NCBI GenBank assembly: GCA_907163375.1
Contig: CAJQUW010007737.1
Location: 558,001-622,000 of the forward strand
Length of the DNA: 64,000 nt
Direction: 5' to 3'
Origin: Prostheceraeus crozeri
Lineage: Eukaryota > Platyhelminthes > Polycladida > Euryleptidae
Shown piece by piece: positions 15,840 through 25,504 of the stretch. Made by a program: the position numbers and the translations under genes. Positions within the stretch are counted from its first letter, which is position 1; each line of letters opens with the position of its first letter. The notes under the pieces were generated by a model. The model was not told the origin of the DNA. It made no database searches and worked only from the letters and a program-made list of their open reading frames with translations.

Positions 15840-17360
15840 ATGGAAAGTGAAAATAAGGACTCGTTTCTAATCTACTTGCCCAGTAATGCTTCTATGAATA
15901 AATTTCCCAAAAATAAACCATCAGACTATCGAGTAGAATTAAATCGCCCACTGCATTTAGAAGGTGAATGGGAGGTTGGCGTTTCTAGTATTTGCTATGA
16001 TAGCAATATTCAGAATGTGAATGATTTGGAAGAAATGATATTGACTCCTCGCACCCATGATGGAATAACGATGAATAATGCATTTCAGTTCCCATACAAT
16101 TTAACATCAGATGGAAAGTGGAACTATGAATGGATTCAGATAAAATCAGATTCTTATGAGCCATTTGGGAATGAGAAAATTATTAAGGCATTCAACAGTG
16201 GTAATACTTCCATCATGAAGAATAAAAATCAGAAAGCTTATGAGTTTACTATCTATCATTGGAGTGGGAGACAGTTCCTCCGCTTTCATTCTTTTACTAA
16301 AGGTCTTACGCTGAGGTTGGATAGTGAATTCTATCCACATCTTGGTTTTGGTCATGGACTACATCTAACGTCAATTGCTACTGCAAATGTTAGAAAAGTT
16401 TATTCAAATCGAATCAACAAATTTCATTATAGATTTAAAATATTTGATGAAGATGTTGTAGAATGCGAAGAACGCATCATTTTGAAAAAGCGTGGTGTTC
16501 AACCTTTATCACTTATTGAGTTAGTAAAACGATGGAATGAGACTGTGGGTAAGAAGTATGGAGAGAAAATTATGGCGGACAAAAATAAGTTGGTTATTCA
16601 GAAATATAATGACAAACTTACAGTTTATTTCTCTCCAACCTTGCGTCATTTTGTAAGACATTATACACCTATTATTGGAAGCGGTGTGGTGTATGCTTCT
16701 CATGAATATCACACTAAAGCTGATTCAGTTAATGATGAATGGTGGGTGGACATCTATGGCGATCGCATCAAGAAAATTTACCAGTCTTATGAAGAATCTA
16801 AAGTTGCTATCAATATAATGCCGCGTCTATATCATACAGTTGAAAGCTTCATTCATGTAGTAAATCCTTATATACAACAGAAGTTGAAGCATGTGATGAA
16901 AAGTAAATATGATGTAAAGACACACCACATTTCGTTTTCAATTGAAAATCAACGCGTTGTTCTGAAACTGGGTGATGACATTCAATGTCAATTGAGTAAA
17001 AATTTGAAAAAACTCTTTGGTTTTTCAATGCTACAAACTGTGTTTGCTGCTGCGCATACGATTGGTATAGAAACACCAATGACACTTGATAAACATGAAC
17101 AGCACCTTTACATTCAAAGTGATTTGATTCTACCTATTTCTGTTGGTGAGAAAAAAGAATACATTTTACGTGATTTCATTCATGATAAAGACGCTTCATA
17201 TGGAATAGTCGAGAAGATGTTTGAATCTATTTTCTATCATCCCGTCGTCAAACAAACTATACCCTCTATTGCTATCAAAATTACCAATGGTTTACAAGAG
17301 TGCATCCATGTGAAAGATACTAAATCCCTCATAACGTTAGTGTTTCGGAAAACAAAGTGA
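15840..17360 (+). CDS. Polinton minor structural protein, paralogue B
   Basis: 506 residues from ATG 15840; an in-frame ATG at 15810 would overlap the promoter motif and adds a poor leader. The N-terminal 'FLIYLPSNASMNKFP' followed by 'LHLEGEWEVGVSSI' is the canonical form of the family described for paralogue A. The C-terminal 'LYIQSDLILPISVGEKK' and 'ITLVFRK' correspond to the same terminal module. The two genes are therefore a tandem duplication that has diverged strongly. Paralogue B keeps the more usual N-terminus and paralogue A the more usual C-terminus. Probable capsid vertex, spike or fibre protein. Confidence 0.7.
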   Translation: MESENKDSFLIYLPSNASMNKFPKNKPSDYRVELNRPLHLEGEWEVGVSSICYDSNIQNVNDLEEMILTPRTHDGITMNNAFQFPYNLTSDGKWNYEWIQIKSDSYEPFGNEKIIKAFNSGNTSIMKNKNQKAYEFTIYHWSGRQFLRFHSFTKGLTLRLDSEFYPHLGFGHGLHLTSIATANVRKVYSNRINKFHYRFKIFDEDVVECEERIILKKRGVQPLSLIELVKRWNETVGKKYGEKIMADKNKLVIQKYNDKLTVYFSPTLRHFVRHYTPIIGSGVVYASHEYHTKADSVNDEWWVDIYGDRIKKIYQSYEESKVAINIMPRLYHTVESFIHVVNPYIQQKLKHVMKSKYDVKTHHISFSIENQRVVLKLGDDIQCQLSKNLKKLFGFSMLQTVFAAAHTIGIETPMTLDKHEQHLYIQSDLILPISVGEKKEYILRDFIHDKDASYGIVEKMFESIFYHPVVKQTIPSIAIKITNGLQECIHVKDTKSLITLVFRKTK

Positions 17361-17665
17361 AGTCTTTATACAACATTTATTGAAATATGTACATGAATGT
17401 GAAGCAATAGACTTTATACAACATCCACTGAAAATATATACATGAGCGCACTTCAATAAACATTGTTATATACAAAAAGTCTTTTTACTTCGTGAAGGGT
17501 GGAAATATACAGGGATAGGAAAAATGTCTTTCAGTGGAAAAGTCATCACATGGGGAATGTACAGATGTGGACACATATTCACAAGGAAAAAACAATCTCA
17601 TGCGATACATAAAACAACAATGTTTATCTACAGAAATCAACATCAAAATACTAAGTTAAGGATGA
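17361..17665. terminator. Convergent 3' ends with polyadenylation signals
   Basis: Between the stops of paralogue B (plus) and the polymerase (minus). Plus-strand AATAAA is at 17455-17460, and minus-strand AATAAA at 17381-17376. A ~50-bp segment (CTTTATACAACAT...) is imperfectly repeated at about 17363 and 17410. No gene is seen. Confidence 0.55.
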
Positions 17666-20600
17666 TTATGCTAAGACGTCTCCTGAATGTGGTAGTGTGA
17701 GTTTAATTCTTTTGGGTGGTGGTATGTTTGTGTCAGGATGTCCATGTGGAAGAGATATGTTGTGTTCTAGCCAGCACCTCTTATCCTCCCATGCTGAAAG
17801 CGCCCGTTTCCTAAAAGTATGAGTTTTGATCTCATGCGACTTAGATTTTAAGATTGTCATATTGACAAACGTTATATTTTTATTTCTATAGGCTTTCCTG
17901 AAATTCTTATGTTTCATATTTTGCACAATGGATTTTGATATGCCTTTAGCGCGCTTAATGCTATCGTCGCTATCCTTTAATTTCATACTGTACATTTTTG
18001 GACGGAGGAGAATCATTTCATCTATTTCCTTCCCTGCTGTCTCATCCTTAAAGCAGCCAAGTTTTGCCTTATTTTTGATGGAGTAGAGTGGATGATCAGC
18101 AGGATAATTTGATGTATCAAAATATCTTTCTAAAGATTTTCCTACTTCATTGAAATTTAAATCTTTTTGAGTGGTAATACCTAAGAAGAAACTATCTGTA
18201 TCACCACCCAACAAACGAACCTCTTTTACGAGAGGACATGGTTTTAGTATTTTATAAAAGAGTTGGTACATTTCAAGCTTTGAGTAATCTAGTACAGCTT
18301 GACCAATATAGATGGGTTTGCACAACTCAACTTCAGATTTTATCATTTTAACACCTATAAGGTCCTCATCGATAATGTCTCTATCGATGAATAGAGGTGA
18401 TGAGACCAATTTGTGATACTTTTGATCATCATTAACTAGTTTGTAGTTTACGCGCTTTCTAACATCCTCCATCGTCTTACCAAATAGACTGTTGTTCTTA
18501 TATTTATAAAAATCTTTTTCAAAATTATTTTGGGCTAGTGCACGTTTCTGGCTGTTGCTATCAATATATGGTTTGAGGAAGGCTTTCTGTCTAAATTTAA
18601 TAATGCGGTGAACTCTTTTTAAAATCATACCCATTTCTAAATAAAATTTTAAGATGCTAAAGTGGACTAGATAGTTTTCTTTATCATACTGGGTGAGTAA
18701 AAGTTTGCGGCAAGGCTTATAGTCGGGTTGACCGCATGATTCTAAATCTTTATGAAATTGTTTCATAAAGTCGGAAAACATATCTTTGGTCACTTCACCT
18801 GATTCGGGTGCGAGTGGAAAATCCACGGTTTTATGTTTAATATTATTTGGATAGATTAGATCTATCTCAAAATAATATCCCCAATCACCTTCATCTGGAA
18901 TTGCTAGTATGTTGGAAGGGTTGGAGAAATGTTGAATTTCACTATCATCTAACCAGCTAAACTCAGAGTGAGGTAGCGGTTTGGATAATGAACTACCATA
19001 CAAATTATTTTGGTCATAATACTTCAGATGAGTCTGGTCATTGCCTACTATTTTTGATTTTAACCTATGTTTATTTACAAATGTGAGACCACCGCGAATT
19101 CCTCGCTCAAATAAATTATACATCTCTGGATCTTGTAAGAGATGAATGGTCTCACCAGTCATTTTAAAAGCAGACTTAAATGACATGGCTGGCAGACTGA
19201 CAAAGTGGACGGGATCTAACTTATCTTCTTCTAATGCCACTCGTCGAAACTCCTGAAATACATCAGCCAGCAAAAATACATCTAACTTAAGGTAGGCAAT
19301 CATATATTCACCAAATGTATGGCAGTCAAATTTTATCCATGCATCTTGTGCATGATCATAATCTTCGGTCTTACATTCTGCACCGGTCAAATCATTTTTA
19401 AATTTATCTATGGGCGGAAGAGAAGTCTCGCCGAGTTTACTAATTGCATCAAAATATGCATATGGAAAGACTCCTTTCCGTGTGATGACTTCATCGGTTA
19501 GATTTGGGTATTGTTTCTTAAGATTTTGTGTTAGTGGAAGAGACTTTAGATTTTGCACGAGAGAGGCCAGTGATGCAGTCATAAATTGGTAGGAATCTAA
19601 AAATTTTATATCAAAATAGACCGTCTTATTTTCTTTAGTTTTATCGACAGGCACTTTTGCTGTCATGGCCATAAACTTCTCTCTCGTTTGCGCTATTACA
19701 TCAAGCTTCCACTCTTTCATTTGACCTAAACCTCCTTTTATTATCATATGGCTGTCGTAGCCCTTGAAATTATGGAAAATGACGGGTAATGTACGCCGCT
19801 TCATCCTCAGCGAAAAATTACATTTTGAACAGAGTGCGTTTCTAAATTTACCAGTGATGTGATCATGGTCGCGCACTTTCTTAATCTTATCATCGTCAAA
19901 TGTTTTCCTACATTTGGGGCAAACGTTGCAACTATCAAATTTTGCTTGATCATCTGCTGTCATATGCAATGATCTGCGATAGAGTTCACCATCATACTTT
20001 TGTTGAAATTTTACAGCCTGTTCGAGGAATTGTAGGAATTGGTAAATACAATCCTCACCTTGCCAGACGCGCATTTTATTTTGCCTACTCCTAAAGTGAT
20101 CATGCCATACTTCATAGCAGGAAATGGCTGCTGGTCGATGGATGTTATCATCGATATAGCATTCGATGTCAGCATAGATGACACGAAGAGGACTTAGTTC
20201 ATCACCATTCTCTCTATATGAAAACTCCTTATCTTTGGGCATGCGTTCCATTTGCAGTTTACCTCGCTTACACCACTCATAATGAGTTTCAAATTTAGTT
20301 TTCCTCCTAAAGTGGCGAATACATCTGTCGCAGTAATATAACTCTCTACTCGAGTTTTCTAAGTGGTGGTATAAGCGAGAGATTTTGGGAATACCGCAGT
20401 AGTGCCATTCCTCACTATCATCCTGTTTTACTAATAACAGGTTTACTGTACGTTCATAACAACTCGAACGCGAGTTGTAGCGCACACCCTTCAATCCTTT
20501 TTCCCAAACATGGAGAACTATTTTAATGTTGTTCAATTTTTCAAATTTTTCTATATCTTTAATTTTCATATCGTCACTATTACAGTCATCGAAGTTTAAT

Positions 20601-21637
20601 TCATTCTCCCACTGCCTATAGCTATATGTGCGATTTCGATTCGCATTGATGTCATTATAGTGGAGAATGGAGAGGACAGCATATTTAAAACATTGCGATT
20701 CGCAATCGACATTGATGACTGCTGTTTTGTTTTTTAAATTTTTTGGAAGTTTAAAGGAGCCTCGACCACTATGATTTCCTAATAGACTGATTTTAAATAA
20801 GGCGGACTCAATGCCGTCAAAAATGAGACCGCTATCGCGCTCGTTAAATTTATCAATATTTAATTTTAATCCTTGGATGTGAAAATTTATCCAAGACTCA
20901 TAGTCTACAACCTCGGTTGCAGGAGAGGAGGGTATGTGAAACTCTAACCTCTCTATTATTTGTCCAGTATGGTGGTCGATTTTTACATATTTTATTTTAA
21001 GATAGATGAGCGCCTTCATCCTAAAATTGTCTAAATTGTTGAAGAGCGCTTCTATCAATGATGAATTTTGATGAAACCATTCCTCAAAGTTAGCAATGGT
21101 TTCTGAGGAGTCCATCTGGTAGTTCCTCACTAAATTATTTATGGACACCTCAGTGAGTCGGATAGAGGAGGTACCGTTGGTGTAGGTATCGTTCGTGTGT
21201 GTATGTTGAAGTCTGTGCGAAGATAGTTCAAAACGTGTCTCGAAAGACTGAATGCACAAGTCGCAAGAAAAGGAGACATCGTTAACAGAATCATCCCTAC
21301 CTTCGGAGATTGATGCCGGCTTAGGTCGACAAACACCTCGCTTGATGTGTCGGGTGAGATCCCATTTCCTCGTGAAGATGTGCCCACAGTCAGCACATTC
21401 CCACTCGTTGCCATATCGCGACAGTTCTGAGCTGGAACTCGCATCACCTGAAAGAGAAATCATTCTATCATCTCTGTTCAAGCCTCAGTGTAGTGTTACA
21501 ACCTACCTTGACTCAATAACTCTAAACTTTCCTCGAGAAGAGAGGGCGTTGGTGATGAAGTTGATGCCTGAAATTGAGGAAGATGCTATTAGCTACACGT
21601 TTGAGGGAGATGAGAGAGGAAATTTTCAACTTACCAT
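17666..21637 (-). CDS. Protein-primed-type DNA polymerase B, three exons
   Basis: Proposed minus-strand join of 21637..21635, 21567..21507 and 21447..17666, 1281 residues. C2H2 zinc fingers lie near residues 38-61 and 83-105, with another Cys/His module near 394-414. Next come Exo I (YADIECY, about 447), Exo II (HNFKGYDSH) and Exo III (YLKLDV). An endonuclease-VII-like HNH patch (RDHDHITGKFRNALCSKCN) sits between Exo I and Exo II. Polymerase motif A is YYDQNNLYG, motif B KNNSLFGK and motif C GGDTDSF. It replicates the linear element, presumably from a protein primer. The first exon is only ATG, and the exon 1-2 junction reads M|AST. No disabling change is seen. Confidence 0.93.
21448..21506 (-). 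other. Polymerase intron 2 (59 bp)
   Basis: Donor CAAG|GTAGGT and acceptor TTTCTCTTTCAG|GTGATG. Removing it joins a split glycine codon and replaces the artificial start that the unspliced frame would need. Confidence 0.75.
21568..21634 (-). other. Polymerase intron 1 (67 bp) after ATG-only exon
   Basis: ATG|GTAAGTTG at the donor and CCTCAATTTCAG|GCATCA at the acceptor. It is nearly identical in length and design to the 68-bp intron of the leftmost gene. Confidence 0.78.
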
Positions 21638-21806
21638 TTGAACGAAATTATGTTTAAGCTTGATACTTCAACAAGATAGAGACTTCACTCAAATTTGAAA
21701 TTCACTAAAGAGCAGTTCACTTGTACGCCTCAAATACAGAATTCGTCAGAGAACAGTTCAATTATGCGTCTCAAAGACAGAGTGAAATGATACGGATATC
21801 ACTTTG

Positions 21807-21814
21807 CTTATATA
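21807..21814 (-). promoter_or_regulatory. TATA box of the polymerase gene
   Basis: TATATAAG on the minus strand, 170 bp before the ATG exon. The same octamer precedes the coiled-coil gene at 25210-25203. Confidence 0.68.
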
Positions 21815-21911
21815 CTTTCATTCTCTTCATTCATTGGATGTTCATTCTGATTGGCTGCTTGTGTATACTTAAGAATTAGAAAACATTTCAAAGTCATTAT
21901 TCACAGTCAAC

Positions 21912-22367
21912 ATGACAAGCCCTCCAACAACACCAAATACCGCATTGGAGTTCTCCTCTCCATGCTCAACACCAAAGGCGCTCGTTACACCAAATGCACC
22001 AAGAAAGGCGAAGGTGGAGAAGGTGTACCGACTGGACAATATACGAAAGTTATCATTACCAGCGGACGAGGAAGAGGAGAGTGTATGTGAGAAGGAGTGT
22101 CCCGACTTAACAGGCGTGAGGTGGAAGTATCTCCAGTACGATACTGACGATGTGATGGAGATGACCAGCAAGTCGCAGTTGCATCAAATATGGGAGTGGT
22201 ACACCCCTAACTCCCAACCGCGAACCGTGGCGGAGTGGGCGTACATTGACAACGTGAGGGACGCTGCAGAAGAACGTTTAAAGCAGCTCAACTGTTTTTG
22301 TGATCTATGTGAAGTCAGACTCTGGGACGATATTGACGATGAAGACCTTTTAAAATACATGCCATAA
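21912..22367 (+). CDS. Polinton accessory protein of unknown function
   Basis: 151 residues, transcribed divergently from the polymerase. The N-terminal 30 residues are Pro/Thr/Ser-rich (PPTTPNTALE, STPKALVTPNAP) and basic, the middle acidic (ADEEEESVCEKE). The C-terminal half is aromatic ('GVRWKYLQYD', 'IWEWYTP') and ends with a Cys pair (CFCDLC) and an acidic tail. I recognise no family. A TATACTTAAG word 48 bp upstream could serve as promoter. Its stop overlaps AATAAA (22366-22371). Confidence 0.55.
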   Translation: MTSPPTTPNTALEFSSPCSTPKALVTPNAPRKAKVEKVYRLDNIRKLSLPADEEEESVCEKECPDLTGVRWKYLQYDTDDVMEMTSKSQLHQIWEWYTPNSQPRTVAEWAYIDNVRDAAEERLKQLNCFCDLCEVRLWDDIDDEDLLKYMP

Positions 22368-22379
22368 TAAATGTTTATT
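22366..22379. terminator. Bidirectional polyadenylation signal
   Basis: AATAAATGTTTATT reads AATAAA on both strands: plus for the 151-residue gene, minus for the transcript of the coiled-coil gene, which would then have a ~1-kb 3' region. Confidence 0.6.
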
Positions 22380-22429
22380 TCGTATTATCTTTGCTTTCAT
22401 ACTGACTTACTTGAATGGGGCTTTAGTGA

Positions 22430-22827
22430 ATAATTTAACCATGTATACTTTTTCATTTGGAAATAGTAGCACGCTTAGTCTAACTTGCAAATCTTATAAC
22501 ATTTCATATGGGTGATAATGGTAGATGAAATAGTGTCAAATAAAATTAAGATAGCTTACACTTCTGATACAGGGATAGCAATCGACTGCGATCCATGTGT
22601 AAAGAGCTTGTTAGACTACGGATGGGGTTAAGTGGATGATTTAACCATGTATACATTTTCATTGGGAAATAGTAGCACGCTTAGTCTAACTTGTAAATCT
22701 TAAAACATTTCATATGGACGATGATGATAGATGAAATAGTGTCAAATAAAATTAAGATAGCTTACACTTCTGATACAGGGATAGCAATCGACTGCGATCC
22801 ATGTGTAAAGAGCTTGTTAGACTACGG
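22430..22827 (+). repeat. 206-bp tandem duplication
   Basis: About 200 bp from GTGAATAATTTAACCATG (near 22430) to TTAGACTACG (22620) is repeated at 22637-22827 with roughly 95% identity. The second copy continues into the larger open frame and the first is cut off with GGATGGGG, so the duplication is internal to a former gene. Confidence 0.8.
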
Positions 22828-23377
22828 AAGAGAGAAGTGTGTTATGTTGCGTGTGGCGCGTGAGTGTCCTCCCATTTCATTCCATTCATCAATTCGTCTC
22901 AGTGATAGAGACAGGTAGAACTCATGGTTCTCATAACGTATGCAATGGAAAGTTTTAGGTAACCTTCGACAGTTGGCTAAATGTCGCCCTGGCGCGAATG
23001 CATACTACGTTGAGACAGAGGCAATCACTTGCAAACATGACGCAGAGAGGTTTAACAAGATTGACCATTGCCGAATGTCCCTTGCGGTATACATAGCTAC
23101 GGGTTTCACCGCCGCCCTTTACAGGAACGCCCGTCGAAAGGAAGTATTACACCGAACTTCATTTGCAACGTTCAAGTTGACTGATAGCAGATTCAACTTA
23201 ATGATAGTATTCGCCAGTCCGAAGACTGCCCAGGGCAAACCGCGTGGAGGTTCTATCATGTCTTGCCCCATGGTGGCCCTTAAGAGAGCCGATGGTTCGT
23301 TCTCGTCGTATCTGAAAATAGAAGGAAAAATAGATGAAATATATTCAAGTGATAGAGATGATATTAACTTACCATAA
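22721..23377 (+). pseudogene. Interrupted Polinton ORF of unknown function
   Basis: Two frames (22721-22918 and 22940-23377) lie in the same register, separated by TAG at 22916 and TAA at 22931. Read together they would encode about 210 residues, with 'IAIDCDPCVKSLLDYG' and later 'MSLAVYIATGFTAALY' and 'GGSIMSCPMVALKRADGS'. I see no splice pair that removes both stops. The tandem 206-bp duplication lies at its 5' end. Either it is a decaying gene or only the 145-residue downstream frame is used. Confidence 0.4.
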
Positions 23378-23384
23378 GAGAAAT

Positions 23385-24482
23385 TTAGCCGGTTCGCGAC
23401 CCCTTCGATGGTGATGGTTGAGGTAAGTATTTGGCCGGCAGTTTCCGCTTCCGGTGGCGCAGCTCCTTTATTTCGCCATCATGCTTTATAGAGACATGGA
23501 GACAGCGCATCTCCGCCATTGCTCCCTCGTAGCACTCGAATGTGGAATCCAAGTCCTCACTCTCAAGGATGATGCTGTCGACGATTCTGCTCTTGATGAT
23601 GGGAATGTGGAGCGTTGTTCGTCTCTCTTCTTTCTTCTGACTCTCAGTCAGGCTAGTCTTTAATTGCTCAATTTTTAAATTTGATACCTCTTCTTCAGCT
23701 TTTAATGATTTTATGTAAGTCGCCTGCTCAGTAACGCGTTTTTCGCTGGCAAGCGCCCTTTCGCGGAAAGATTCTAAATTGATCACTTGTGTCTTGAGGG
23801 CCCGAATCTCGGCTACCTGACCCTTCAGGTGGAAATTGTCATCCCTAAGGGCCGAACATTCATTTTTGTAACGAGTGAGCTCATCTTTTAATTTTGTGAG
23901 TGCATATTCCTGGCTCACTTTTGCGATCTGGGTATCCTTATTCCAGCTGTTCGTCTGCTGCTTAATCCCCTTCTTTACTGGGGAAGGTGCGATTACTTTC
24001 TTTTTCGGGGAAGACTGATTTGTTGGTTTTCCTATCTCTTCCGTGTCTTTAGTAATGACGACCTCCTCAGAATCGGAGTCATCTGAGCTGTCCAAATCGC
24101 TTAGTGGGGCCTTCTCTTCTGCTGTTGATGAGGTAGTGGCCGAAGCAGCAGGCTCCAAAATTGTTGCAATAGCCTCTTGTAGTGCTGCGTCAAGATCGAC
24201 TGTTTCTTCGTTGAAGAAGGGTGCGATCACTTTGCCGATGTCTGATGTTATGTAATTGTTTGCCTTTTTGAGCGGACAGTCGGCGTGGGCGATGTAAAAT
24301 TCCTCATGCTCTTTGCCTTTCAAAAATTTCAGGCAATGTGTACAGCCGGAAATAACGGCTCTTTCCTCGTGGAAGTGAGGCGTATTCTTGTACTTATTAA
24401 TGTGACGTTTGAATTCGCCACCCCTCTTTATTTCTCCGCAAGAGCACTTTTTAAATAAAAATTTTGAGTTGCCTCCCATTTT
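23385..24482 (-). CDS. Coiled-coil protein with N-terminal Cys/His module
   Basis: 365 residues from ATG 24482. The first 70 residues carry spaced C12, C14, H26, H35/H37, C46, C49 and C68 (KCSCGE, HINKY, CTHCL), a probable zinc-binding module. Next is an acidic Ser/Asp region (SDLDSSDDSDSEE) and a Lys/Pro patch. Heptad-rich helices follow (about 195-290; 'LTKLKDELTRYKNE', 'EIRALKTQVINLESF'), predicting a coiled coil. Coiled-coil proteins are reported in Mavericks, but the role here is unknown. An acceptor CATCCTTCCTTTACAG lies just upstream of the ATG, so a non-coding first exon is likely. Confidence 0.7.
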   Translation of the reverse strand, partial: KMGGNSKFLFKKCSCGEIKRGGEFKRHINKYKNTPHFHEERAVISGCTHCLKFLKGKEHEEFYIAHADCPLKKANNYITSDIGKVIAPFFNEETVDLDAALQEAIATILEPAASATTSSTAEEKAPLSDLDSSDDSDSEEVVITKDTEEIGKPTNQSSPKKKVIAPSPVKKGIKQQTNSWNKDTQIAKVSQEYALTKLKDELTRYKNECSALRDDNFHLKGQVAEIRALKTQVINLESFRERALASEKRVTEQATYIKSLKAEEEVSNLKIEQLKTSLTESQKKEERRTTLHIPIIKSRIVDSIILESEDLDSTFECYEGAMAEMRCLHVSIKHDGEIKELRHRKRKLPAKYLPQPSPSKGSRTG

Positions 24483-24497
24483 GTAACTTATGTATCT

Positions 24498-25156
24498 GTA
24501 AAGGAAGGATGAAATAGAATTACTAACAGGCGACATTGGCAGTCATTCTTATAATCATACAGCTAAATTGTGAGATTGGTGGAAAGTGTCGAACCTTTGA
24601 ATCCGTTACAGGCATTACTCAGAGGGGATCTTATCCCAACTCCAAGGCCTCGGCCCACAAATCCAACCTCCCGCGGACAGAGCGTGCGTCATATCACTGT
24701 GTTGGTATCCGGACCCCGATTTTGACATGAAAATCAGTGGATTGTTTACAAAGGTTGCAAATTCCAAGCCGAAGCTTGCCTCCCACAACTTTATAAATGT
24801 CTTAGTTGAATTCAGAAGGTTTGAAAATCCCGAAAATTGCCAAAAAATAGCGAATTTAAATTTTTCAATTTTTTAGCACTACTTATGAAATTTTATAAGT
24901 AGTTTATCACTTAGGGCAGGTCAATAGCGACCGAACCTTTTTTGAATCAAGTCAAACGGACTTGTAGAAGCAAAGTTACAAGCCTTTAAAGTTTTGGAGT
25001 CTTTTATGGCCTGGAGACGAAGGCCATCTCCTGGCTAACCTCTAAGTCTAACGCCTTAGCTGATATCAGCAATGAAATTTTCTAAGTCGGTTTCTTACAG
25101 AAACTCGGGATTTGGAATGTCCGAAGCTATCATCGGAGCTCAGAGAGACGACTTAC
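24498..25156 (-). other. Probable 5' UTR intron of the coiled-coil gene
   Basis: A donor ACG|GTAAGTCG at 25156 (minus), 47 bp after a TATA box, and an acceptor near 24498 just before ATG 24482. GTAAGTCG is identical to the donor of the leftmost gene, but here the exon ends ACG instead of ATG, so translation would start in exon 2. No other gene is seen in this stretch. Confidence 0.5.
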
Positions 25157-25202
25157 CGTTGACTATCTCTCGTATTAATGACAAGTCTCTCTCGGTTCCC
25201 AG

Positions 25203-25210
25203 CTTATATA
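25203..25210 (-). promoter_or_regulatory. TATA box of the right-end transcription unit
   Basis: TATATAAG on the minus strand, matching the polymerase TATA box octamer, near the inner edge of the right terminal repeat. Confidence 0.62.
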
Positions 25211-25504
25211 GTGTGTGGCGATCAGCTGATGACGTAACACCCATCATCCAAACACTAAAAAACCCGTCTATCTCCGGTTCTAGTGCTCCGATTGAGCTGG
25301 AAATACACCATTTCCATGTAGAATTTGACGCTGAATCCGAATCTGGCCTCCGTTTTCCCATCCGATGCTTCGTTTTGGCTCTACAGTAGGCAGCCATCGC
25401 AAAAATTCTAACTCTGTCGTTTTTCCGAAAAAATGTTGAACATTTTTCTCGCCGATTGACTTGAAACTCTCCGATTGACTTGAAACTCACCATACATATA
25501 AAGA

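Noticed and set aside
19319-20094. Plus-strand frames inside the polymerase region
   Set aside because: Shadows of the minus-strand polymerase coding sequence.
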